DNA of 64,000 nucleotides from Takakia lepidozioides (GCA_030704615.1 CM060732.1:36191053-36255052); one strand, 5' to 3'. Positions 47,481 to 59,489 are shown, counted from the first letter of the stretch. Numbers and translations: made by a program. The notes: generated by a model not told the origin, from the letters alone.

Positions 47481-49971
47481 CCGAAATATGCGCCCCATCC
47501 CGGGGTGAGGAACATCCCTGCAACCTTGCACTATGCAGGGCATTGCAAGAGCGTTGGCCATCTTGGTGTCGTTTGCATTTGTTGGTGGCCGCCGTCTTTT
47601 CAGTTTCCCCCACTGATGGGTGGGCCAAGCTGCGGGGTCACCCACCGGTATGCAGGGCGAAGAGCTTCTCGTGGGAGGAGGATGACAACTGGGAATTGGA
47701 TTTCGTGGAACGTCTGTCCTCTCCACCAGTCGAAACCCTGCACTTCCTAGAGCGTCTGCCTCCTCCAGGGTAAGATCTGTACCAGTTGCCACAGGCCAGA
47801 CTGCTGGTGGTTCAGGCATGCCTTGTACACCATATTTGGGCTTGCCGAACACACACGACATGATGTCGTGCTTGCAGAACCAAAACTCCTTCAGTGTGGC
47901 CTCCACAAACTTTGCGCACACAAATCTCCCTATGAAGCAAGGGGCAGGCACACCGCCCTGCGGGCTCCTCCGAATCATCTCATTGCATCTCTGGTTGGTG
48001 TCGACACGAACAGCACAACATTTGCCACAAAATGACGGACGGGTCCATGCAATTCTCCACTGTGAGGCCGACACATCTCGCTCCACGATTGGAATGCTGT
48101 ATTGGGTAACGATAATAGGAGCAACATGCTCATCCTCGGCATGCTGTCCCGAGTCTGGCAGCGATTCCATGGATGCTGGAGGAGAGGGGGTACGAGTCCT
48201 GCTGGGAGGAGGCGTGGGACGCAACATCGTTGTGCCCCGAGGTTGAGTGCGGATGTTCATATCTGATCTCCATAAATCCCCGTCGCCTCCGGGCATGTCC
48301 TCAATTCTTCTCTTCACCGGCCGGCTGTGGACATCGCCCTCCAGGCAGTTCCCCCGACTGTGTAATGGCGTTGACCTTATTGTTTCCCCCAATGCAGCAG
48401 TCCATTTTTTGGGATCGGTCGAACGATGCGCCGCCCTCATCAGCATCTCCTGCCTGTCTTGTCCAATACCCCATTGCTTTCTTCCCAGAAATTGGTAGTA
48501 ACGAGATTGTTGCATGATGGCCCTCGCAATATCTTCTGTTGTTGCTATCAACATGTCAACGAGATGTGCCGCAGAGGAAGCACGCCAGGAGGAGTGCACT
48601 GATTTGGCCATGTTCGTCGTCGGCATATCCGTGTCATCCTCCAAGCTCATGTCCTGTTGAAGGAAATTAGAAATGTCACTCATTGTGGAGAATGTCCAAG
48701 CACAAAACAGAACAATTGTCAAGTACAGAAATGTGTTACCTGTCTCATGTAGTCTCCAAACTAGCGGAATCTATAGTGCCACCACGCAAGCCACGTTTGC
48801 AGTTCTGGCTGATCTTTCGTATCCACTGCCCCTGAAGACACCCACCAGGCGCATATGGTTGCAAACTCGGTCTCCGCCTCGTCGATGGAATTCGCATTTT
48901 TCCACGCAAGGCACATACTGATATGATCCTGCCGGTGACGTGACGCCACGAACCTTTTCATGTTTTGCTCTGCATGAAGTGGAACTCGCAAGATCTCTCC
49001 TTACCTTCCATTGGAGTCTTTGGGTCATCCCCATATACCCTCCTCATTGCAGCCCAGTTTGCCTGGGCATTGTCAGCCATGAAGCCCCTAAAATTGGGAG
49101 GGGGCAACTTCGCTCTCGCCATTTGCTCATTAATTCCGCGCCACATATGCAACTCCAAATCTGTGTCTTCTCTTTTCATTTCGCAGATAGCAATGGTCAT
49201 CAACTTTTTGCAATGTGGGTCGTATACATGTGCCCCCATTGTCACCCAATCGTGGTTGGTAATTCGCCTGATGTGGTCGAACATGACCCAGCAATTTGAG
49301 AGGTCTCCATTGGTCATCCGCTTCACCAAATTGACACCGCTCCCCGGTCCGCACGATGACATCTTAAATATGAAGCACCTGTCCGTCTCTGAGCCTTGAC
49401 CAGGAAAAAAGCTGCCTTGGATGAAGTCGTAGCCGCATGTGCGCTTCACTTCCAAGATGGAGTGCATGTCTGATCCTCTTCCGATTCGTTTCTTGCAGCC
49501 GACAATGTGGTTCCTGACATTGGGGATGCACACATGGGAGACAGCTTCCAGCAGCTTTTTCATGTCCCCCTCACCCAGCTTCTCTCTTGTGCTTCCGTCC
49601 TCCGACATTATTCTGCCAATTGCAATTCTATGTGCGGATGTGAGCTGTATCTGCTTTGGTTTTGCTCCCGACCTGAACCTCACCTCCTCCTTGATAATAC
49701 CATAGGCTTGTTGAAAAACAACTCTGCAATTGCCTCTGGCGACGGGGTGGTCATGCTTTCCGATGTGAATGCATGCTCCGGTGCACGCTAGGCCGACGGT
49801 CCCGACGTAGTACTGCTTGGCGTTGCACACTGCCATACACGTAGAGGCTGCGTTGCAATGGGCACACTTGAACGTCCCTGCAGGAACCCTACCTTGAGGC
49901 CAAAATGGGGTCGACGAATTGCCAATCCAGTCAGTCTCATTCCGGGTGCCTTTGCTCGTGTAATGGTAACA
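47481..49971 (-). pseudogene. MULE-like DDE transposase, copy 1, main part
   Basis: Read right to left. A Cys/His region (KCAHCNAASTC, then GACIHIGKHDHPVARGNC, resembling the WRKY/GCM-type zinc modules of MULE transposases); then VMFDHIRRI...NHDWVTMGAHVYDP (first Asp), FRGFMADNAQANWAAMRRVYG (second Asp) with a nearby CEFHFMQS, and SIDEAETEFATICAWW (Glu), consistent with a DDE core. A probable intron follows (donor after YMRQ, acceptor CAACAG near 48655), then a Cys-rich segment (FCGKCCAVRVDTNQRC, FVCAKFVEATLKEFWFCKH). A 7-nt deletion near 48970 relative to copy 2 shifts the frame, and an in-frame TAG at about 48764 (HYRFR-stop) is shared with copy 2. The SWIM-type end is missing, replaced at 47480 by a dispersed repeat. 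The N-terminal part continues on the far side of the inserted retroelement, at 56926. Confidence 0.72.
49967..49971. other. Target site duplication, left
   Basis: TAACA directly before the left LTR; repeated at 56926-56930. Confidence 0.85.
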
Positions 49972-50691
49972 TATCATGCACCTCACTTCGGTAAGCTCCC
50001 CCCTCAAGTCATAGTTACTCGCTTGATGCGCGCCCCTAACTCCCAACCTGGCCGTCGGGCCAACTTGGAGCTCTGGCTGCTCACCGGGGTATAACGGTCC
50101 CCCCTTTGATCTCCCAAAGAACCCTCCAACGATTTGGAGCCAGCGGAATTCCCTTTGGTAGTTGGCAGTCCGGAACAGCTCTTTGGTCGCTTTCCGGCTC
50201 GCTCGCTTACTCACTTGTTTTTGGTCACCAACGGGCTTGCACCGTTCTCGGGGTTACTACTCCCTATATATACTTCTGTAGCTGTCCGCAGGGGTTTCAC
50301 AAACAACCATGCCATTTTATGGCGAACCACCACGAACACCCTCGACTCCCGGTGATGAGTCGCGGTGAGTCTTAGCCCACCCACCACGGCCCCTATGGAC
50401 CGTGATGAGTCCCAAGACTCCCCACGACTCCCACCACGACGTCTCCGCCCCAGGGTGAGTCCTATGCCACCCCCACTAAGTCCCGCTAAGCTACCACCAC
50501 CCCTTGTGGAGCCACCCCCACCGCAACCCGGTGTGCGGGGCGCCACCTAGTGAGCGCCTCCGCCTCCTTGAGTGCTTTGGGCACTCAAGGGTGCTTCAGC
50601 CCCCCATACCTATCGCTGCCACTGGCCCCCACCACAGGGGCAGCCCCTCTTGTGTCCCGACCCCCTGCCCTCAAGGCAAAGGGCCGCGACA
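49972..50691 (-). repeat. Left (3') LTR of the chromovirus
   Basis: Begins TATCATGCACCTCACTTC and ends GGGCCGCGACA. Compared with the right LTR (TGTCGTGCACCTCACTTC) the terminus has two G-to-A differences, including the normally invariant TG. Contains clustered GTGATGAGTC and GGTGAGTC words. Confidence 0.9.
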
Positions 50692-51537
50692 CACACCCCT
50701 ACCAACAGGGAGTCGATGTCCTCATCGGCTTGTCCATTTTGTGGAAACGAACATCCAAGTTGTGGCGTCCCACATCAAGGAGTTTGTTTCCGTACCATGG
50801 CGTCCCATGGCAAAGAACCAAACCCCACACTTGACTCTACTCTCCACTAGCTAGTTCGGCCGACTTCCTCCAAGTCCCGGCCAAGGGTGGAGCCTCTCAA
50901 GCTCCTCCCAGTGCACTCTTCTTGGCCTACTTCAAGGCCAAGGAACGATCCTCCCCAAGGATCGAATCGCCTTACTGCAACAACATTGCTTGCGACCGCT
51001 CATGATGCCGCTTTTGGCATCACCTTGAGCAAGGGTTCACCTCGAACCCTCTTTGACTAGGAAGATAACCTTGAACCAACCGCGCGCCCCAATCACTACA
51101 ATTGGGTCCGCCTTGGAATGCTGGCTCGAGGTACGGGAACACGCCGAAACCGCACTACGACTTCGTCCCGAGGCTACACGATTATAGTACGTGAACGGAA
51201 GCACGTAGCTTCCGCGTTAGCCCGCACTACAAAGCAACCCCTCGGTAGCGCAGTTATAGTATGCGCACGCGCCAGGTGCGCACTAGCACGTGAACTCCTA
51301 AAGAAGGCGCAAGTTTCCTTGCCCCTTGGACGGGAGTCACCAGATTTCGGCACTGCGCAAACACACGATTAACCCAATTTACCTCTCCCACTTTTGTAAG
51401 CTAGCATGCATTCTACACACTAGCCAACCACATCATGCATCACCATTCCAAACAAAATATGACGCACAACATTTAGAACCCATTTCCTTTATAACAAATT
51501 TTTGTACAATACAAGTTTTTGCAATCGGATTCCTAAG

Positions 51538-54500
51538 CTAGCTAAGCCGGGCTAGGCATGCATTTCCTCCCCCACGCTCCAAGGTTGATGTCCCCATCAA
51601 CGCTTCTTCCGCTTTTGAGGTCGCCCTTCGAAAACTGCAACCGCCTCGGATGCGTTTTCCCATTTCTGCGGCACGCACCCAAGATGCCTCCACATGATGA
51701 TAGCCCTTCCATTTGACGAGATATTCCGTTTCTCGGTTCTTGAACCTCCTCGACTTAAGTACTGCCTCCACCTCATACTCAGGTTCATTTTCATGATCCA
51801 ACTGCACAAGTGGCGGACGCAACACTTGATGCCGATTCGGACGCGCTTCATCTTTGAAGTAAGGCTTCAAAAGGGAGACGTGGAATACTGGATGCACCTT
51901 GCTGTTTGCCGGCAGCTCCAATTCATACACATCCTCATTCCTAACCTTCCGGATGCGAAAGGGTCCCGCATACGGAGGTACGAACTTTGGACTCACTTCC
52001 GGAGGTAGTCGGAAATTCTTGATGTTCAACCAGACCTCCGTGCCTGCCTCAAACTTCACTTCCCTCCGCTTCCGATTCGCCTGCCTTTCATACCGTTTCC
52101 TAGCTTTGGCAATGTTGTACTTTGCGAGCTTCAACAAATGCTCGCGTTCTTCCAGTACCGCCGCTATTGCCAGTTCCTCAACGTCCTGGGCGGCCCAACT
52201 TGTCGGCACTAGAGGTGCTTTTCCATAGACCAATACGAAAGGGGAAACTCCCGTAGCGGAGTGTTCTGTGTTATTATAACAGAACTCTGTCGCGTCTAAG
52301 TGTTCCACCCAGTCTGTTTGGTCTGCCGACACGTAATTCCGCAAGATCTGCTTCACTACGGAATTCACTCTTTCCGTTTGGCCGTCGGTTGTAGGTCAGA
52401 AGGCGGTGCTCATCTTCAACCTCGTCCCCATCTTCTTCCAAAGTGCCCTCCAAAATTTACTCGTAAACTTTGGATCGCGGTCCGAGACAATATCCTTCGG
52501 GACTCCATGATGCTTTAAGACGTGGGCGAAGTAAAGTCGCCCTGTTTCCTGCGCTGTTGCCGTCTCCTTGGTGGGGATGAAATGGCCCATTTTATTGAAC
52601 CTATCCACCACCACCATGATTGCATCGAATCCTTTTGACAGCGGCATAGCAGTCATGAAATCCATCGAGACGCTTTCCCAAGTCCCTTTGGAATGGCAAG
52701 GGTTGTAACAGCCCCGCCTGCTTTTTGTACTCGCTCCGGTTTTGTTGGCATGTGGTGCATGTCTTGACATACCCCTCTGCCTCCTCCCTCAGTTTGGGCC
52801 AGAAATACTCTTTCTTCAAGAGTGCCGCAGTGCACTTGGCTCCGCCGTGGCCCGCAAGCGGGCTATCATGGCATTCTCTCAAGAGGCTATCTCTGATCCC
52901 TCCCTTTGGCACGTAGAGACGCTTTTGCTTATAACGGAGCAGTCCATTTTGCAAGTGGAACTGCGATTTAACCCCCATCCTCAAGTCCTGCATCACGGAC
53001 TTCGCCAGCTCATCCTTCCGGCAAGCCTTCCGGATCTTCCTTTTGGAGCGCCGTCTCGCCCCTGTACACCAACATGAGCTGCTGCTTTCTACTTAAAGCA
53101 TCGGCCACCACGTTGTCCCGTCCCGGTTTGTACTGGATATCCACGTCGAACACCGCCAAAGTATCTTGCCACCTAAGTTGTTTTGGGGACAACTTGGGCT
53201 GCGTGGCAAAATGCTTCACCGTGACATTGTCCGTGAACACCTTCACTGGGTTGGAACCAACATAGTGGCGCCAAACCTCAAGACAGTGCACCACCGCCTT
53301 CATCTCTTTCTCGTGCGTCAACCACCGTCGCTCCACTTCATTCAGTTTCTTACTTTCGTAAGCCTTTGGACATCCATCTTGCATCAGTACACCCCCAATC
53401 GCGAAGTCCGACGCATCTGTATGAATCTCGAACGGACGATCGAACTCCGGGATTTTCAAGACTGGAGCTTCCGCCATCCGCTGCTTCAATTCAGCAAAAG
53501 CTTGGCCACAAAAGGTGTTCCATGCCCAGACTTTGGATTTACACAGAAGGTCTGACAGCGGCCCCGCGATCTTGGCAAAATTTCTCACATACTTCCGCTA
53601 ATAGGAGGCGAGTCCTAGGAAGGATCATACTCCCGGGACCAAAGTCGGAGGCTCCCAGTCCAAGATTGCCCTCACCTTCCTGTCATCCATTCTGATCCCA
53701 TCCTGTGTAATCACATGCCCCAGGAACTCCACTTTTGTGACCCCGAATTCGCACTTTGAAGCTTTGGCATACAACTTTCCTTCCCGCAATTTCTGGAACA
53801 CCCTTTTGAGGTGCTCCAGGTACTCCTCCTTTGTTTTCGAATACACCAAGATGTCGTCGATGTACATGATCACAAAATCATCCAACCACTCCTAGAAAAG
53901 GCTGTTCATCAGCGTGCTAAAGGTCGCGGGAGCGTTGGTGAGTCCAAAAGGCATCACCAAGAACTCATATGAACCATACCTTGTCCTGCACACGGTCTTC
54001 TCCTCATCTCCTTTCGCCACTCGAATTTGATGATAGCCGGAGCACAGATCGATCCGGCTAAAATACTTCGCTCCTGCCAACCGATCAAAAAGGTCGTCGA
54101 TCCTTGGCAAAGGGTACCGGTTTTTGATAGTCACCTTATTCAAAGCCCTGTAATCGACACACATCCACAACGTCCCATCCTTCTTGTCTGCGAATAGCAC
54201 CGGGGCTCCGTAAGGTGACTTACTCGGCCGGATGTACCCTTTGACATTAGATCTTTGAGCTGAGTCTTCAGCTCGACCAACTCTCTGTGGCTCAACCGGT
54301 AGGGCGCCTTGGCAGGCGGTTCCGATCCCGGTATCACCTCAATCTTGTGGTCAACTCCTCTTCGCGGGGGGCAAGCCGCTTGGTAAATCCTCCGGCATCA
54401 CATCCTGGTATTTCTCCAAAATCCCCTTGATCCAATCTGGGCTCGGCTCCCCATCGCCTTCTCCCTTCACTTCTCTAATGTAGAGCAAAAACTGGGGCTC

Positions 54501-55127
54501 GGGTGCTCCTCCACGGCCCACTCCCTTGCTGACGGAGGTTTATTCGCCCTCCCACGGGTTTGGGCGTTTCCGACACTCGTAAGACCTCGCCACCATTCCC
54601 ACATGGCAGCGTGACTACTCTCTTGCGGCCATCTATGACCGCTCCGGATTTGCTCAAAAAGGTCATCCCCAAATGAGATCCACTCCATCGATCTCGCAGA
54701 TGGTGAAGTTCTCACGTCCCTCCTAACTCCCCAGTTGAAGAGGAACATCAAACGCCAACCTTGTCGCCAATTGCGGTTCTCCTTTGGCAGAACGCACCTC
54801 AATAGAGGCCCCCACGTCACTTGTCGGGAGTCCCAGCTTTTGTGCCGTTGCCGGTGTCATGAAGGAGTGCGACGCTCCTGTGTCCACCAACAACGACACG
54901 TTAGTTCCGGATATTATCCCATCCACGAACAATAATTGACTCCCTTTACGTAAGGCGCCAGTTTCCTGATACAACTCACAAGAAAATTTGCCTACCTTGC
55001 AAGTCCTGGCGACCACCGCTTCCTGATGGTATCTTCCGACAGCTCTGTGGTCGCCCGGGTCATGTTCAATTGTCGGGGCTTCGTGCACTTCTTGACCATG
55101 TGCCCGAGCTCCCCGCAATTGAAACAC
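51538..55127 (-). pseudogene. Chromovirus protease, RT, RNase H, integrase and chromodomain, broken
   Basis: In reading order: protease with LLVDTGASHSFMT (about 54870); RT with [51 protein letters not shown] and the catalytic MYIDDILVYSKT (about 53850); RNase H with EIHTDASDFAIGGVL, FTDNVTVKHF and ADALSRK (53588-53010); integrase with an HHCC zinc region (HDSPLAGHGGAKC...CTTCQQN), SMDFMTAMPLSKGFDAIMVV, and D-x-K-F-T-S-F-W-type core residues; then FRLPPEVSPKFVPPYAGPF and a chromodomain (EYEVEAVLKSRRFKN, YLVKWKGYHHVEASWV) at about 51630-51780. Frame breaks or stops lie near 54720, 54215, 53890, 53615, 52998, 52600 and 52390. The chromodomain would direct integration to marked heterochromatin. 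Confidence 0.9.
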
Positions 55128-56148
55128 ACTCCATCAAAGGTCACCTTCTATCCGCCATAGGCCGCTCCACCCGCTTTTCCTTTCGAAGCACCAGGTGCCG
55201 CCTTGACTTGTGAAGGCCCTCCCTTCGATTTCCACGTGCCATTGTCGCCGCGTGGCCTATCCCACTTTTTTTCCGGTCGGAAGGAGTCACCTTCCTGCCG
55301 GGTCTTCTTGTGGTGCAGCTCCGTACGGCCTTGTCTTTCACCCTTAGGGACATCCGAGAAACATTCAGCCCTCTCAATTGCCTCGTTCAAAGTCTTAGGT
55401 GGCTTCTCCTCCAACTTCCGCCTGGCCCATGAGGCCAGTCCCACCACAAAGTTGAAGACCATTTCTGGTTCTGCCATGTCCGCGACTTCGAGCAACAGCA
55501 CATTGAAAGCCTGGACATATCCCCGAATGTCATCTGTTTGCTTCAAATTCCTCATCTTGTCTCGGGCGAGCCAGGACGCGTTGAGGGGCACAAACTGCCT
55601 CTCATCAATTCCTTGAACCCACTCCAGTTCAAGGTTTCCGGGCTTGAACCTCGGTTGTGAAGGCGTTTCTGCCACCATTGTTGAGCATAGCCCCTCAAAT
55701 AGGTGGGAGCCACTTCCACCCGATCCTCGTCACTCAACTTGGCCGCCCGGAAGTACTGCTCTAGCTCCAAGAGCCAGGTGTTGAGTGCCTTCTGATTTCG
55801 GATGCCCTCGAAGGTGCCGGGTTCCTTAGGCTTCACCTTAACTTTGTTAGTGGAAGTGGCATTAGCCGCCTTCAACACGTCTTTCAACGTCCCGCCAAAT
55901 TGCACCAACAACCCTCCCAGAAGGCTGCCAGCATGGGAGGCATCTTGTTGGTCGTCGGAGCTCTCGGGGATTCCTCAGGCTCCCTCCAACTCCTCAGATT
56001 CCTCTCGCTCTTGAGCGGCCTCGTTTTCAGAACACATGCATCGCCTTCCTCAAACGGCCGCCTCGGTGACACGTCGCCCCCATTCGGGCTCACCGGGATC
56101 ATCATCTTTTGGGCCGTTCCGCTTTCGCTTTGGCTTGCCCGACCCCAT
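55080..56148 (-). pseudogene. Chromovirus gag, broken
   Basis: Possible start at 56148 (MGSGKPKRKRNG). The capsid-like part has GTFEGIRNQKALNTWLLELE, YLRGYAQQWWQKR, then after a frameshift near 55660 NASWLARDKMRNLKQTDD, VQAFNVLLLEVADM and AIERAECFSD. A CX2CX4HX4C knuckle (CFNCGELGHMVKKC) lies at about 55083-55124 in a different frame. Typical length and order for a chromovirus gag. Confidence 0.85.
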
Positions 56149-56189
56149 GATGAGGCCAATCCCAAGGACGATCGCATACTGAATTCTAA

Positions 56190-56201
56190 GCTCTGATACC
56201 A
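56190..56201 (-). other. Primer binding site (tRNA-iMet type)
   Basis: On the minus strand TGGTATCAGAGC, the usual plant initiator-Met tRNA 3'-end complement, two bases from the right LTR edge. It fixes the element's orientation. Confidence 0.9.
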
Positions 56202-56203
56202 GG

Positions 56204-56925
56204 TGTCGTGCACCTCACTTCGGTAAGCTCCCCCCTCAAGTCATAGTACTCGCTTGATGCGCGCGCCTAACTCCCAACCTGGCCGCCGGGCCAGCTTGGA
56301 GCTCCGGCTGCTCACCGGGGCATAACGGTCCTCCTTTGATCTCCAAAGAACCCTTCCAACGATTTGGAGCCAGCGGAATTCCCTTTGGTAGCTGGCAGTC
56401 CGGAACAGCTCCCCACTCTTTGGTCGCTTTCCGGCTCGCTCGCTTACTCACTAGTTTTTGGTCACCAACGGGCTTGCACCGTTCTCGGGTTACTACTCCC
56501 TATAATACTCTGTAGCTGTCGCGTGGGGGGTTTCATCAAACAACCATGCCATTTTATGGCGAACCACACGAACACCCTCGACTCCCGGTGATGAGTCGCG
56601 GTGAGTCTTGGCCCCCCACCACGGCCCCTATGGACCGTGATGAGTCCCAAGACTCCCCACGACTCCCACCACGAGGTCTCCGCCCCAGGGTGAGTCCTAG
56701 GCACCCCCCTAAGTCCCGCTAAGCTACCACCACCCCTTGTGGAGCCAACCCCACCGCAACCCGGTGTGGCGGGGCGCCACCTAGTGAGCGCCTCCGCCTC
56801 CTTGAGTGCTTTGGGCACTCAAGGGTGCTTCAGCCCCCCCATACCTATCGCTGCCACTGCCCCCGCCACAGGGGCAGCCCCTCTTGTGTCCCAACCCCCT
56901 GCCCTCAAGGCAAAGGGCCGCGACA
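56204..56925 (-). repeat. Right (5') LTR of the chromovirus
   Basis: Begins TGTCGTGCACCTCACTTC and ends GGGCCGCGACA (TG...CA). Directly followed by the TAACA duplication. Confidence 0.92.
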
Positions 56926-56930
56926 TAACA
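56926..56930. other. Target site duplication, right
   Basis: TAACA, matching 49967-49971. Confidence 0.85.
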
Positions 56931-57520
56931 TATGCTCGAGAAACATTTAAGATGCCCAGCACACAATACATATCTCACTCGAACTCCATCACCCAAGTTG
57001 GACGATGAAGTTTTGGTGACACACCAAGGGTGGCCGTCATGTTTCCTGTTCATTCCTGCCAGAATGTCGTCTGGGCCTGCGCCTGCGGGCACTGGGTGAG
57101 GGAATCGTATAGAAGCTTTCCATCCACAACATCAGGCAAAGTTTCCACAGAGATATGGATGGATTTTGTCGTAATCAAGCCTAAGAAGGTCACTGGAAGC
57201 GGGAACTCCGTTGTCTTCATCCTCCGCAATATGTCGATTACTGAGCGGACGGAAGTTGAGTCGGAGGGTGTGTGCTCATTGTTTGCCAACTTCTGAACAC
57301 TCCTAGTGACGGACGACTTCGAAACATATGATGGAAGGACCATACAGTTTCATCGTCACTGGATAAGTCTGGACGAAGGTTTCCCGGTTTTCCTGGATTT
57401 CCCTTTTCACATGTTTGGGCTTCTCTGCTTGGAAGAGGTGCCACATCCTTCATGGCAGACTTCACATCTGGCACGCCAGACCCTCTTGTGGAAGGAGGAT
57501 CAACCAAGTTCTAGCGTGGG
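56926..57520 (-). pseudogene. MULE-like transposase copy 1, N-terminal part
   Basis: Minus-strand frame with ILAGMNRKHDGHPWCVTKTS, YVLCAGHLKCFSSICY, whose last codons continue in frame into HYTSKGTRNETDWIGN on the other side of the retroelement. Upstream, another frame (57343-57050: FPLPVTFLGLITTKS, IHISVETLPDVVDGKLLYDS) joins by an apparent frameshift near 57080. Further upstream (57507-57238) the sequence is less certain. Cys and His residues here probably form part of an N-terminal zinc-binding module. Confidence 0.55.
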
Positions 57521-58045
57521 AACTCTTTAGGCACGATTTCACCAATTGCACTGTACCAGATGATTCAGAAGCTGGAGCCGCCACTCTTTGCCCTTTCCGA
57601 AATCTGCATGCCGAATGACGGCACTTTCCAGAAAATTTCCATAGGCATCATTCGTGCTCCTCTTCCAAAAACACCGTTCCAGGCGGAGCCGAACTTCACA
57701 CACAAGTACAGGCTCAGTGACAATCGCAAATCCTTGGTCGCAGGGTATTTTAGTTTTCAGAGAATCAGGATGGAAGTACACGTTTACCCAACACGGGGTC
57801 CATGTTGAAGACGGTACCTCTCGGTACGCTCCGCAGCAAAGTCCTGCGATGAGAAGAGTGTGTCATACATAATACCACATCATTTCTGGAGGATTCTGTA
57901 TCCAACTGGATGGGTGATCAGTGCACACATGGATGAAGGTGTGTAACGTACGTACAAATACGGACGACCACAGCAAGTTCACATCAGATATTTGGTGCCT
58001 GAATTGTGATGTACCACCAGTTTGGGCTACAATAAATCAGGCCTT
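57521..58045. other. Region of uncertain content next to the MULE N-terminus
   Basis: Short frames on both strands, none recognised. May include the 5' end of the MULE element. Confidence 0.35.
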
Positions 58046-59482
58046 CTCATGAATTTCGGCACCGAAATCTGGGATGAACATCTCTGTAATGTAACAGATT
58101 TGGAAAGCCAGGGGATAAATTCCGGTGACAGAATCGTAATTTGTTCACCTCATGAAACTGAGCAAGAACCCGAAGGATGGATTTCGGTGCCGAAATTCGG
58201 ATGAACATGTTCTTCATGAATTGTTCTGCACATAAGGGTTGAATTTCGGCGCCGAATTAAGGATGAATGTGTTCGTGATTACGTCATGATTCACCACGTG
58301 TCCGGATTCGGTGCTGAACATCCGAATGACAGTAATCCTGAATCGGCAGTAGGGATGAATTTCGGCGCCGAAATTCATTTCATCTTCTCCTTTTCCGACC
58401 CTAATTCTGCTTCCTGCGGATGGATTTCGGCGCCGAAATTCATCCGAAGTCCTCCCTTCTAATTTTCTTTTTTCTTCGCGAGCAATGGATTTCGGCGCCG
58501 AAATTTATCCAATGCCCTCCCTCCAACATTTATTTCTCTTTGAAATGGATGAATTTCAACGCCAAAAATCCTCCTTACTGTCCGCACTGGGTAGCTCTAA
58601 TATTACATTTTCTATGCGACGGATGAATTTCGGCGCCGAAATTCGTCCGAACCCGACACTTTACTTCTTGCTTCTGGATGATGTAATGTTCCGAAATTCG
58701 TTTGAAATAACCCATTCCGACGAAGATAACACGAATATGCTTAAAATGGATTGAAAAAATCGGCACATTCAAACCCTTATTCTTACAAAAGACCGTTATC
58801 CATGACGAAAGTGGATATTTTTTTTTCATGTTGGGGGAAAATTAATTGCATTTTAGCCGTTGTTTTCATTTGAAACTGACAGTATCCATTAAGTGATTAT
58901 TTTTCGCACGGGACGTTGCCACACATAAAGTATAATTCCGGCGCTGAAATTATAGTTAACTGTCCAGACCTGGCAAGTCCAACAGGCATGGACAGCAACC
59001 GTGAGGGGCAATGATGGCGGCAAAGCGTAGCATGGTGCCGATTGAGTCTTCGCGCTGGATGAATTCGACGCCGAAATATGGATGATTTCACCTCGTCTAC
59101 GCGGGACGGAGATATTCTTAATGAATTTCAGCGCCGAATATGGATGAAATGTGCCCAAGTGCAAGCCGTCTCCACTGTCCCGGAATTAATTCCGGCTCCG
59201 ATATCTGACTGACAGGTTTGCTCATGATGGATGAGGACTGGGGAAGTAATGAATTGCGGCGCCAAACTTCATAAGTTTGTGTATGAAAGCACTTGTATAG
59301 GATGAATTTCGGTGCCAAAATTCATCCGTCTGCTGATGAAACGTACCGACCTGACTGTTGAATGTCATAATGCAGGGGATTTTCATGGCGGTTAGGTTGC
59401 ATGATGTGCGGATATTTCATTCAATGTCGGCTCTCCTGGAACAGCATCCGGTGAACGGACGTATTTCGGTGCCGCAATTCGA
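58046..59482. repeat. Palindrome array 3 (GGCGCC-centred, about 16 sites)
   Basis: Sites built on GAATTTCGGCGCCGAAATTC, often inside GGATG...CATCC. The best copies are near 58358, 58422, 58487 and 58624; variants are near 58052, 58170, 58232, 58308, 58548, 58930, 59060, 59122, 59180, 59250, 59303 and 59463. Spacing is irregular (about 60-300 bp) and spacers are not similar, unlike array 2. Short open frames through the sites give repeated FGAEIHP-like peptides, an artefact of the palindrome. Function unknown. Confidence 0.85.
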
Positions 59483-59489
59483 TAAGCGT

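Larger units (their letters stand above)
49972..56925 (-). mobile_element. Ty3/gypsy chromovirus, full-length but inactive
   Basis: A 6.95 kb element in minus orientation with two LTRs of about 720 bp (49972-50691 and 56204-56925), a tRNA-iMet-type primer site, gag, and pol in the order protease, RT, RNase H, integrase, chromodomain. It is flanked by a direct 5-bp target duplication, TAACA, at 49967-49971 and 56926-56930. Removing the element and one TAACA rejoins the MULE frame exactly. About 850 bp between the pol end and the left LTR is non-coding. Several stops and frameshifts make it inactive. The LTRs are very similar but differ by several small indels, so the insertion is not brand new. 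Confidence 0.93.

Noticed and set aside
48958-50214. Single 418-residue ORF spanning the left LTR and the transposase
   Set aside because: Its first part (MSKRASRKATKE...) is LTR sequence read by chance; the true continuation of the transposase lies beyond the right LTR at 56926.
58420-58760. Small ORFs giving repeated FGAEIHP peptides
   Set aside because: The peptides are the translation of the GGCGCC palindrome and vary with each spacer.
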